From a virus: a stretch of DNA of 35,173 nucleotides. The DNA lies in IMG/VR virus record IMGVR_UViG_3300032331_000495, positions 1-35,173 of that record. One strand, written 5' to 3'. The position numbers were made by a program, and so were the translations under genes. The notes beneath the pieces are model-generated. The model saw only the letters and a program-made list of their open reading frames with translations, ran no database searches and was not told the DNA's origin. Positions 24,537-30,374 of the stretch are shown here, piece by piece; the first letter of the stretch is position 1, and each line of letters starts with the position of its first letter.

Positions 24537-24820
24537 GAATGAGCACAGAGGAAATTGAGGTCAGAGTCTGGGCGGCGATCCTGCTAACGCTGGCTGGCAT
24601 ATTGCTGGTTAGCGTCATTGCTATTATCGGTGGGGTCTTGTTTGTCGAGCAAGACAAAGAGCGTATCTCCCCTATCGATCAGGCTTTCCTTGCGATCCTA
24701 AAGGATGTGATGCTACTTTGCATTGGCGCGGTTGGCGGCATTGCAGGCCGAAAGGGTGCATATGCTGCTGCAAATATGCTGAAGGATAAGAGCGATGATT
24801 CCAATTCCCGCGCTGCTTGA
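24533..24820 (+). CDS. Small two-TM membrane protein (holin-like), 95 aa
   Basis: Starting at ATG 24533 the protein reads MRMSTEEIEVRVWAAILLTL, with a first membrane span AAILLTLAGILLVSVIAIIGGVLFV (about 13-37), a polar loop EQDKERISPIDQAF and a second, weaker span MLLCIGAVGGIAGRKGAYAA. It ends basic and polar. This profile, in a lysis cassette just before the 3TM holin, suggests a holin partner or antiholin. The start is chosen for the ATGA overlap with the tiny ORF. It overlaps the next gene by 26 nt. Confidence 0.72.
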   Translation: MRMSTEEIEVRVWAAILLTLAGILLVSVIAIIGGVLFVEQDKERISPIDQAFLAILKDVMLLCIGAVGGIAGRKGAYAAANMLKDKSDDSNSRAA

Positions 24821-25205
24821 GGTCGGAGGTAAGCTTTTAGACAGGTTCATGCCTGACCCTGCTGCGGCTGCAAAAGCTAAAGCAGAACTTGAGCAGATGG
24901 CTGCTCAGAACAAGCTTGCTGAGATGAATGTCGATCTTGCTGCTTATCAGACCGAGCAGAACAATCTTACAGATCGACTCAAAGCCGACATGAGCAGCGA
25001 CTCATGGCTGTCTAAAAACATCCGACCACTAACGCTAGTGTTCATCCTGGTGGCGTACTCTACATTTGCGATGATGTCAGCGTTTGACATGGAAACCCGC
25101 GGCGCTTACGTCGAGTTGCTAGGGCAATGGGGCATGCTGATTATGTCGTTTTACTTCGGCGGCAGAACGCTTGAGAAGATTATTGATATGCGGGGCAAGA
25201 AATGA
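24795..25205 (+). CDS. Holin of the 3TM / gene-transfer-agent type, 136 aa
   Basis: The start MIPIPALLEVGGKLLDRFMPDPAAAAKAKAELEQ is characteristic of the GTA_holin_3TM family. It is followed by an amphipathic helix and the motif SSDSWLSKNIRPLTLVFILVAYSTF, then EMRGAYVELLG-like and WGMLIMSFYFGGRTLEKII. The hydrophobic stretches at about 75-92 and 108-125 are membrane spans. It would permeabilise the inner membrane and release the endolysin. It overlaps the endolysin gene by 4 nt. Confidence 0.88.
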   Translation: MIPIPALLEVGGKLLDRFMPDPAAAAKAKAELEQMAAQNKLAEMNVDLAAYQTEQNNLTDRLKADMSSDSWLSKNIRPLTLVFILVAYSTFAMMSAFDMETRGAYVELLGQWGMLIMSFYFGGRTLEKIIDMRGKK

Positions 25206-25777
25206 TTTCGATTGACGAACTGAAAGCAGCGACTGGCTCAGACGAACTTAATGCGTTGAAGTACATTGCCCCGATCAATCAGTCGATGGACAGATTCGAA
25301 ATCAACACTCCGCAGCGAATCGCTGCATTCCTTGCGACGATCTCTGTAGAGTCTGCACGACTTTCAGCGGTAGAAGAAGGCTTGTACTACAGCAATCCTG
25401 AGCGTCTAGCCAGCATCTTCAAGCGTGTGTTTCCTGACGCGAAGTCGGCAGAAGGATTCACCAAGAACCCGAAAGCCTTAAGTAAGATCCTGTACAACGG
25501 CTTTCATGGTCGAGGACTGATCCAGCTTACGCATGAAGCAAACTATAAGGCTTGTGGCAATGCGCTAAACGTCAACTTTATCGAAGAACCTGAGTTGCTG
25601 GCGACTCCGATATACGCTGCTTTGTCTGCTGGGTGGTTCTGGAAAACTAACGGCTGCAATGACGCGGCAGATGCTGGAGACATGGATAAGGTGACTCGCA
25701 TTGTCAACGGGCCTGCGAAGCTTCATTTGGCTGAAAGAAAACATCAATACGATGTTGCGTTATCGCAATTTGTTTAA
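25202..25777 (+). CDS. Endolysin, GH19 chitinase-like (lysozyme-fold), 191 aa
   Basis: The motif set of phage GH19 endolysins is present: FLATISVESARLSAVEEGLYYS with the acid at E50 in the place of the catalytic Glu (usually HESGG), KNPKALSKILYNGFHGRGLIQLT (residues 88-110; family RGRGLIQLTG) and the C-terminal RIVNGPAKLHLAERKHQYD. It would cleave peptidoglycan glycan strands after holin opening. It has no signal peptide, consistent with holin dependence. SVES in place of HESGG and HE after QLT instead of GR are small deviations. The ATG overlaps the holin stop. Confidence 0.88.
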   Translation: MISIDELKAATGSDELNALKYIAPINQSMDRFEINTPQRIAAFLATISVESARLSAVEEGLYYSNPERLASIFKRVFPDAKSAEGFTKNPKALSKILYNGFHGRGLIQLTHEANYKACGNALNVNFIEEPELLATPIYAALSAGWFWKTNGCNDAADAGDMDKVTRIVNGPAKLHLAERKHQYDVALSQFV

Positions 25778-25786
25778 CGGTATGTT

Positions 25787-26158
25787 ATGCCAATAAAAAA
25801 TATACCGAACTCAGAGCAAACTGTTGAGTTTGATAAGTATATTGTTTTTTGGCAACGATTGTTAAACCTGTCTGACTGGAGGATCGAGCGAGGTAGAAAG
25901 CATGCCCAGCCAGGAGCGATGGCAGAAGTTGAGTGCAATGCTACAGCCAGACTTGCTACTTATAGACTAGGCGATTGGGCTGGCGAAGAAATCAACGCAA
26001 AATCGTTGAGCCAGACAGCTTTGCATGAAGTTCTTCATGTTTTTCTCTATGATCTTATCGAAACAGCAAAAGATTATAGAAGTTCAGATGACCATATTTC
26101 AGCGCAAGAACATAAAATCATAAATGTTCTTGAGAAACTATTGTTCAGCAAAGACTAA
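25787..26158 (+). CDS. HExxH metallopeptidase-like protein, 123 aa
   Basis: The sequence TALHEVLHVFLYD contains an exact HExxH zinc motif (HEVLH), and a later QEHKIINVLE supplies a plausible third ligand. The size and the helix-HExxH-helix arrangement resemble small SprT/zincin-like phage proteins. A Trp/Arg-rich strand region precedes (YIVFWQRLLNLSDWRIERGRK). Whether it is an active protease is unknown. The gene is AT-richer than its neighbours and sits with the next two genes as a cargo block between lysis and the convergent operon. Confidence 0.7.
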   Translation: MPIKNIPNSEQTVEFDKYIVFWQRLLNLSDWRIERGRKHAQPGAMAEVECNATARLATYRLGDWAGEEINAKSLSQTALHEVLHVFLYDLIETAKDYRSSDDHISAQEHKIINVLEKLLFSKD

Positions 26159-26159
26159 C

Positions 26160-27119
26160 ATGGCAAGCAAAACTATCCCTGACAACGAGTTCATTGAGCT
26201 TTGGGGTAAATTTAAGAGTGCAGCAAAGCTTGCTGAACATCTAAAGATAACCGAAAGAAGCGTTCTAAAACGAAGAAGAAATTTAGAAATAAAGTACAAC
26301 ACATCATTAGAGGGTGTTGGTTATAACGCAAGGTTCTACAAACATCTGTCTCCAGCAAAGCATGAGCACAGAAAGAACTTAAGCGTAAAAAACGGCATTG
26401 TGCTGGTGTTTTCAGATGCTCACTTTTGGCCTGGTGTTCGCACCACTGCGTTCAGGGCATTGCTGCAATTCATCGAAAAGCTTAACCCTGTTGCTATCAT
26501 AAACAACGGTGATTGCTTTGATGGAGCATCTATCAGCCGTTACCCAAGGATAGGGTGGGACAGCAAGCCAACAGTCATTGACGAGTTGAAGACTTGTGCA
26601 GAACGACTTGAAGAAATAGAGGACATTGCTTGCAATGCCAAACTGATTTGGCCTCTTGGAAACCATGATTCGCGTTTCGAGACTAGGCTTGCTGCTAACG
26701 CTCCGCAGTATGAAAACGTAAAAGGTTTTAGTCTAAAAGATCACTTCATAAAGTGGGAGCCATGCTGGGCATGCTGGATAAACGATGACGTTGTTGTAAA
26801 GCACAGGTTCAAGGGCGGCATACATGCAACGCATAACAACACTATTTGGTCTGGGAAAACAATCATTACAGGGCATCTTCATAGCCTTAAAGTAACTCCG
26901 TTCGATGACTACAACGGTACGAGATGGGGTGTTGACACTGGAACATTGGCAGACCCAAGAGGCCCGCAATTCGTTGACTACACTGAAGATAACCCTGTGA
27001 ACTGGAGATCTGGCTTTATAGTGTTGTCGTTTATTGATGGTCAGCTTATGTGGCCTGAAGTCGTAAGGGTTGTCTCAGAAGGTGTTGTTGACTTTCGTGG
27101 GCATATGGTTGGTGTATGA
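26160..27119 (+). CDS. HTH-linked metallophosphoesterase, 319 aa
   Basis: Residues about 11-42 form a helix-turn-helix-like segment (GKFKSAAKLAEHLKITERSVLKRRRNL). The rest has all metallophosphoesterase motifs: D86-x-H88 in FSDAHFW, GDxxDG in NNGDCFDG (D118), GNHD (N168, H169), a His-rich segment KGGIHATHNN and GHxH in TGHLHS (H239, H241). It should be a di-metal phosphodiesterase or phosphatase. The DNA-binding head suggests a DNA or nucleotide substrate, but this is inference. ATG 26160 is used because the true family start MASK follows the preceding stop; an upstream in-frame start is not needed. Confidence 0.88.
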   Translation: MASKTIPDNEFIELWGKFKSAAKLAEHLKITERSVLKRRRNLEIKYNTSLEGVGYNARFYKHLSPAKHEHRKNLSVKNGIVLVFSDAHFWPGVRTTAFRALLQFIEKLNPVAIINNGDCFDGASISRYPRIGWDSKPTVIDELKTCAERLEEIEDIACNAKLIWPLGNHDSRFETRLAANAPQYENVKGFSLKDHFIKWEPCWACWINDDVVVKHRFKGGIHATHNNTIWSGKTIITGHLHSLKVTPFDDYNGTRWGVDTGTLADPRGPQFVDYTEDNPVNWRSGFIVLSFIDGQLMWPEVVRVVSEGVVDFRGHMVGV

Positions 27120-27298
27120 AATACGCGATTGAACGTGCTGATGGTCATATCTTTGCGATTGAATCTGACTTGCAGCCAGATGAACTACTAAAAAAAATGC
27201 GGGAGTTGTACGAAGAACGTAATAGTTTTTCGACATTCACCCCGCATATAAATTCAATCCCAATTTGTGTATACATTGTGCATACAGAAATCAAATGA
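27116..27298 (+). CDS. Small hypothetical protein at the end of the rightward block, 60 aa
   Basis: ATG 27116 overlaps the phosphoesterase stop (ATGA). It encodes MKYAIERADGHIFAIESDLQ then PDELLKKMRELYEERNSFST. No domain is recognised. Its stop lies only 3 nt from the stop of the convergent minus-strand operon, with no clear bidirectional hairpin between. It is the last gene of the rightward transcription unit. Confidence 0.65.
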   Translation: MKYAIERADGHIFAIESDLQPDELLKKMRELYEERNSFSTFTPHINSIPICVYIVHTEIK

Positions 27299-27301
27299 TT
27301 C

Positions 27302-27529
27302 TCACTTAGTCTCCTGTAGAGCGATCAGATAGTCGAGATACCATCGAGCCTTCTGTAGATCCTGCAAGCCGTTCTTGTGCTTCCAGCGCCACAGATACTT
27401 GATGGTATTCCCTGTGCAAACAGCCTCGATCCCTTCTAGTCCAGAGCAGGCGGCAGCGATGCCATCAATGGCATCGATGCCTCCTTGCGTGTAGTGAGAA
27501 GGGTGATCGACATCAGAATGGCGGGGCAT
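27302..27529 (-). CDS. DUF3310 protein (nucleotide kinase-like annotation), 75 aa
   Basis: The core HPSHYTQGGIDAIDGIAAACSGLEG then CTGNTIKYLWRWKHKNGLQDLQKARWYLDYL is the full DUF3310 signature (HPxHY...G.E.ID......G....GN.IKYLWR...K.G..DL.KA.WYL). The family is very common in phages; its biochemical role is not settled. MPRHSDVDHP is taken as the start at 27529; a longer reading would extend 16 residues into the upstream gene. It overlaps that gene by 17 nt and is the last gene of the leftward operon. Confidence 0.88.
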   Translation of the reverse strand: MPRHSDVDHPSHYTQGGIDAIDGIAAACSGLEGIEAVCTGNTIKYLWRWKHKNGLQDLQKARWYLDYLIALQETK

Positions 27530-27716
27530 CGTCTTTAGCCTTCGGCTCTGCCAGGGTTGCCCAGCCATCCCAGCCAACAGGGACGGACTCCAGTTTCATG
27601 CTCAAGCCGTTCTTGCCTTGCAGCACGACTCCAAGCTTTGTCCATCGTTTCTTCTCCTGCCCATCTTTGCCGGTATAGGCTCCGGTTACTGCGATCACTT
27701 CATATACGACTGCCAT
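27513..27716 (-). CDS. Mini SSB-like protein with acidic DDxPPF tail, 67 aa
   Basis: The protein is nearly all beta: VYEVIAVTGAYTGKDGQEKKRWTKLGVVLQGKNGLSMKLES, then VPVGWDGWATLAEPK. It ends KDDAPPF, which closely resembles the acidic C-terminal tip of bacterial SSB (DDDIPF) that docks DNA-repair enzymes. Its place next to YqaJ exonuclease and ERF supports a single-strand DNA or recombination role. It is too short for a full OB-fold SSB, so it may bind as an oligomer or just act as an adaptor. The ssDNA-binding reading is inference. Confidence 0.65.
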   Translation of the reverse strand: MAVVYEVIAVTGAYTGKDGQEKKRWTKLGVVLQGKNGLSMKLESVPVGWDGWATLAEPKAKDDAPPF

Positions 27717-27717
27717 A

Positions 27718-28311
27718 TCAGCCTCTCAGTTTGTTGATTGATTTTTCTACTTCAGCGAGGAACTTCGTTACCTTATCTTCAGTCTCCTTTATAAGCGTTT
27801 CGTTAGGCTCAAAACGTACAACGAACAACTGCAAATCTTCCGGCAGTCGCGGGTCAAACGACACAAAATCAACGTAAGCGCGACCGGTGCAAGCAAGCTG
27901 CGCCAACATCTGCGGTTTGTGTTTTGTCGGTACTTTGCCTTCCAGCATCCAATCCAGGTGCGTAGATGTTGCGGGGCACTTGATTTCGACCAAACCATGC
28001 TTGCCAACTAGTCCATCTGGCGATGCGCCAAACCACAAAATCAACGGGTGTTTGACGAAACCGACTTCATCTACCAGTTCATGCTTTGCTTGATACGCTG
28101 CTCTAGCCAGCGGTTCTGTGTCGGTTCCCCATTGCATAAAATGGTTGGTGAACGATTCTTGCTGCCTGCCAGTCAGTCTTTCCGCAATCAATTGCGTCTG
28201 GTAATTGCGCCTAGCAGCGGTCCCTTCGCTGGCCTGAACGTCTGACATACGAGAAGCCGTGACATGCCCCAAGCGTTCGGCAAACCATTCGACAGAGCGT
28301 TGATCGATCAT
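27718..28311 (-). CDS. YqaJ-like viral recombinase exonuclease, 197 aa
   Basis: This is a PD-(D/E)xK exonuclease of the YqaJ / lambda-Exo group. MIDQRSVEWFAERLGHVTAS is the usual opening (QRSxEWxxxRLGxxTAS). WGTDTEPLARAAYQ follows, with the accessory Glu at about 66, and the catalytic core GASPDGLVGKHGLVEIKCP has D99, E109 and K111. It digests one strand at double-strand ends to give single strands for the ERF annealase encoded two genes upstream. It lies 1 nt after the mini SSB-like gene's start region and overlaps the upstream wHTH gene by 4 nt. Confidence 0.92.
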   Translation of the reverse strand: MIDQRSVEWFAERLGHVTASRMSDVQASEGTAARRNYQTQLIAERLTGRQQESFTNHFMQWGTDTEPLARAAYQAKHELVDEVGFVKHPLILWFGASPDGLVGKHGLVEIKCPATSTHLDWMLEGKVPTKHKPQMLAQLACTGRAYVDFVSFDPRLPEDLQLFVVRFEPNETLIKETEDKVTKFLAEVEKSINKLRG

Positions 28312-28664
28312 TTGTCACCCGCAATAAATCGGTTGAAGTAATCCAACCCTTGTTCATCATCATAAATCGACGGGCTGACGTATTTCAGCACTCGCTGATT
28401 CTTGCGAAACTTGCCAGGGCGTTTGCCATCAACCACCAGATACCCTTTGCGGATCAACGGAGCCAGCCTGGGCGTCAGCGTGTTGAGTGGATGGTTAGGC
28501 AACCTTGCTGCCAGTTCGTCTTGCGTCAACCCCTTTGGCGCGGCAGAAAAGACGTCCAGGATGATACTTTCCAAGCGTGACACATTGACTGTCGCTGCTG
28601 CGTCGTGGCTGGTCTGCGGGTCTGTATTTCGGGCCAGACCTGCCCACGGACTTGGAAACATCAT
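28308..28664 (-). CDS. Winged-helix protein of the recombination operon, 118 aa
   Basis: The N-terminal segment (ARNTDPQTSHDAAATV) is a common phage motif (A.TDPxTSHxAA). It is followed by a helix-turn-helix-wing SIILDVFSAAPKGLTQDELAARLPNHP, then TPRLAPLIRKGYLVVDGKRPGKF. It probably binds DNA. A role in the recombination operon or replication control is suggested by the location between YqaJ and ERF. ATG 28664 overlaps the ERF stop (ATGA). The function is not established. Confidence 0.75.
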   Translation of the reverse strand: MMFPSPWAGLARNTDPQTSHDAAATVNVSRLESIILDVFSAAPKGLTQDELAARLPNHPLNTLTPRLAPLIRKGYLVVDGKRPGKFRKNQRVLKYVSPSIYDDEQGLDYFNRFIAGDK

Positions 28665-29203
28665 GCAATCTCCATGAGCAAAGCCTTGCGCTTGTTTTTC
28701 GCTTCCTCGATCTGCTGCATTGCCGAGGTTCCCTGGTGCTGCTTGTACGCTGCTGCATAAATGGTTTTGAGTTGGTCAATCGTTTCTGCCTTGCTCAGTT
28801 GAGCAATGTACGGAGCAGGGTCAATTGTTGGGCGCGTTGCAGCGTTCCCGTCATCATCTTCTGGAGCGATCCCGCAAGCTGCCATAAGGCTGTAGCGGCG
28901 AGCATAGGTAAGCGCAGATCCATAACCCTGCGGGTCTTGCTTGGCAGCAGGGACATGCAATTTGCCTGCTGAGTAAGTCTCCCCAGACTCATGCACGAAT
29001 ACAGTCTCGACAATGACCCCATCATCACATTCATGCGTTTGCTGAATCAGCGCGATTCCGTTGTCGTTTAGGGCGTCAACTACCGCCTCGACGCAAGCGG
29101 CAAGGTCAGCGTATCTGCTTTTGAAGTGCGGGTTGGTGGAGGATTTCAACGCAGGCCCGAAAGCCTTCTGTGCCTTGACCAACGCTGCTGCGATCTGTTT
29201 CAT
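28661..29203 (-). CDS. erf: ERF-family single-strand annealing protein, 180 aa
   Basis: Starting MKQIAAALVKAQKAFGPALK, the protein has the ERF core: NPHFKSRYADLAACVEAV (Y-A-x-L), IALIQQTHE, and DPQGYGSALTYARRYSLMAACG then APEDDDGNAA. It anneals complementary single strands during phage recombination and circularisation. The start is at 29203, with AAAGGAAA upstream; the longer ORF reading is not needed. It forms the recombination module with the YqaJ exonuclease. The C terminus is a short helical tail, so it is a compact ERF. Confidence 0.92.
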   Translation of the reverse strand: MKQIAAALVKAQKAFGPALKSSTNPHFKSRYADLAACVEAVVDALNDNGIALIQQTHECDDGVIVETVFVHESGETYSAGKLHVPAAKQDPQGYGSALTYARRYSLMAACGIAPEDDDGNAATRPTIDPAPYIAQLSKAETIDQLKTIYAAAYKQHQGTSAMQQIEEAKNKRKALLMEIA

Positions 29204-29357
29204 GGTTGTTGTTTCCTTTGTTGTAGAGATTCCATTTCGACTGATACTGAGCCTGCTCGCTGGGCGGCACCCAGCCAAACCGACGCCAGGTTGCTGCTAC
29301 GTCTGTAGCAACGCCAGGCACCCATTTGAAGTCTAGATCTGTGAGATTAGTTGCCAT
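29106..29357 (-). CDS. Small hypothetical protein overlapping the ERF start, 83 aa
   Basis: The frame starts MATNLTDLDFKWVPGVATDV, with TWRRFGWVPPSEQAQYQSKW. The first 50 residues look like a real folded phage protein and carry a GGACGG ribosome site. The C-terminal 32 residues overlap the ERF gene by 98 nt and look less protein-like. It overlaps the upstream 43-aa ORF by 25 nt. The true gene may be shorter in evolution than this frame; I report it with moderate confidence and no function. Confidence 0.5.
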   Translation of the reverse strand: MATNLTDLDFKWVPGVATDVAATWRRFGWVPPSEQAQYQSKWNLYNKGNNNHETDRSSVGQGTEGFRACVEILHQPALQKQIR

Positions 29358-29464
29358 ACGATCCGTCCAATTGTTGATGTGTCTCCAACCATAAAATCGA
29401 CCGCGCTGATGCCAAGCATGACGCCAACGATGCTTACAACCAACCAGTTTCCGATGGTTTTCAT
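29333..29464 (-). CDS. Small single-TM protein, 43 aa
   Basis: ATG at 29464 overlaps the upstream stop as ATGA. The frame encodes MKTIGNWLVVSIVGVMLGIS then AVDFMVGDTSTIGRIVWQLISQI and stops with TAG at 29335-29333. The N-terminal hydrophobic stretch (residues 7-26) is a membrane span or uncleaved signal anchor. The perfect coupling and hydrophobic pattern support it as a real early membrane peptide. Function unknown. Confidence 0.6.
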   Translation of the reverse strand: MKTIGNWLVVSIVGVMLGISAVDFMVGDTSTIGRIVWQLISQI

Positions 29465-29730
29465 TTTGCGTTGCTCCACAGATGGTTTTTGATTGCTTCA
29501 ACAAGCGACTTTGTGTGCGTTTCGACCGCAGGCCAATCTTTGTCAATTGCTGAAACTGCCAGTTTGCGATGCACTTCCCACAAATCATCTGTGTTGGCAT
29601 CTTCGCAAAACTGCTGCAAATCTTCGGCAGTCATGTTGTCAACTTCAGCATCAATCTTGCGACCAGTTTCTTGCATGTCGCGTTCGCTTTCCTCGATCAG
29701 ATGCAAACCAAGTCTGTAGTAATCGTCCAT
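29461..29730 (-). CDS. First gene of the leftward early operon, acidic helical protein, 89 aa
   Basis: The protein MDDYYRLGLHLIEESERDMQ continues with ETGRKIDAEVDNMTAEDLQQFCEDANTD and is acidic and all-helical. It is the first gene after the near-consensus leftward promoter (about 27 nt leader), with GAGG before the ATG. First genes in such operons often encode host take-over or regulatory proteins; acidic composition would allow DNA mimicry, but that is speculation. No domain is recognised. Confidence 0.75.
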   Translation of the reverse strand: MDDYYRLGLHLIEESERDMQETGRKIDAEVDNMTAEDLQQFCEDANTDDLWEVHRKLAVSAIDKDWPAVETHTKSLVEAIKNHLWSNAK

Positions 29731-29763
29731 TGTTGCCTCGGGTTGTTGTTGTCCGTAAATGAG

Positions 29764-29792
29764 ACTGTAAAGATTCTGACAACGCTTGTCAA
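29764..29792 (-). promoter_or_regulatory. Leftward sigma70 promoter of the recombination operon
   Basis: On the minus strand, TTGACA (29792-29787, perfect -35) is followed by a 17-bp spacer and TACAGT (29769-29764, 4 of 6 to TATAAT). Transcription would begin near 29757 and give a leader of about 27 nt to the ATG at 29730. A palindrome at 29777-29791 overlaps the -35 and spacer, so a repressor bound there would block it. Confidence 0.75.
29777..29791. promoter_or_regulatory. Operator-like palindrome O1
   Basis: TGACAA-CGC-TTGTCA is a perfect 15-bp inverted repeat with a 3-bp centre. It covers the -35 edge and upstream spacer of the leftward promoter and lies 57 bp from the start of the Cro/YdaS-like gene. 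It is a likely binding site for that HTH protein. Confidence 0.65.
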
Positions 29793-29797
29793 CAGGT

Positions 29798-29826
29798 TTG
29801 CAAAACTTTTTTTTGTGTTGTAAAGT
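29798..29826 (+). promoter_or_regulatory. Possible rightward promoter of the cro-like gene
   Basis: TTGCAA (29798-29803), a 17-bp spacer containing an eight-T run, and TAAAGT (29821-29826) match the sigma70 pattern at 4 of 6 positions each. It is the best rightward candidate in the divergent gap, and the -10 lies within palindrome O2. It is weaker than the leftward promoter. Confidence 0.45.
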
Positions 29827-29837
29827 TCGCTACAACA
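29816..29837. promoter_or_regulatory. Operator-like palindrome O2
   Basis: TGTTGTA (29816-29822) and TACAACA (29831-29837) are perfect 7-bp inverted arms separated by 8 bp. The site overlaps the rightward -10 candidate and sits just before the ribosome site AGGGGGAG of the cro-like gene. It would suit autoregulation by that gene's product. Confidence 0.6.
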
Positions 29838-29848
29838 TAGGGGGAGTC

Positions 29849-30073
29849 ATGTCACCGAGTCAAGCGTTGGATTTGACATCTGCCATAGTGGGCGGCAAGG
29901 GTGTGTTGTGTGAGAGGCTGGGCGTCAGCAGGCAAGCTATATCGGCCTGGCGCAAGCGGCAAATCCCATTGCGTCAAGCGTTGCGGATCATTGACCTGGC
30001 TGGTGGCGCGGTAACGCTGACCGATCTACGACCAGACTTTCAGGTGCGGATTGTGCAGGTGGAGCATGTCTAG
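29849..30073 (+). CDS. Cro/YdaS-like HTH regulator, 74 aa
   Basis: The HTH is at residues about 17-38: GKGVLCERLGVSRQAISAWRK. It is followed by the YdaS/Cro-like end QIPLRQALRIIDLAGG then AVTLTDLRPDF, where the GGAVTxxDLRPD motif is characteristic of that family. It is a compact dimeric repressor type. It is the first gene of the rightward early unit, with AGGGGGAG before the ATG, and probably acts on the two palindromes upstream to balance leftward and rightward transcription. No CI-type repressor partner is present. Confidence 0.85.
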   Translation: MSPSQALDLTSAIVGGKGVLCERLGVSRQAISAWRKRQIPLRQALRIIDLAGGAVTLTDLRPDFQVRIVQVEHV

Positions 30074-30374
30074 CCTAACAGCGCGGTCAACGGTGCATCT
30101 GCGGGACCAAGGCTATCTTGTTGCAACGGTCGAGCATTACAACAGCTTCACTAAGCGCAAGCACGATCTTTGGGGTTGCATAGACTTGCTCTGCATCGGC
30201 AACAAAGAAACGGTCGCTGTGCAGGTAACGAGCAAGTCCAACCTGTCTGCCAGGCGATACAAGATCGAGGAGTCAGAGGCTTATCCTGAGATGCTGCGGT
30301 CGGGCTGGCGCATTGTGCTGCATGGTTGGTTCAAGGAAAAGAATCGTTGGCAACTAAAAGAGTTGGAGCTATGA
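30066..30374 (+). CDS. Restriction-nuclease-fold-like phage protein, 102 aa
   Basis: Starting MSSLTARSTVHLRDQGYLVA, the centre RKHDLWGCIDLLCIGNKETVAVQVTSKSN resembles a PD-(D/E)xK half site: D of CIDLL plus a VAVQVTS strand, where Q replaces the usual E and no xK Lys is evident. HGWFKEKNRWQLKELEL is the usual C-terminal strand set of this phage family. It may be a non-catalytic or divergent nuclease (Holliday junction resolvase-like). It overlaps the regulator by 8 nt and its stop overlaps the methyltransferase ATG (ATGA). Confidence 0.65.
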   Translation: MSSLTARSTVHLRDQGYLVATVEHYNSFTKRKHDLWGCIDLLCIGNKETVAVQVTSKSNLSARRYKIEESEAYPEMLRSGWRIVLHGWFKEKNRWQLKELEL

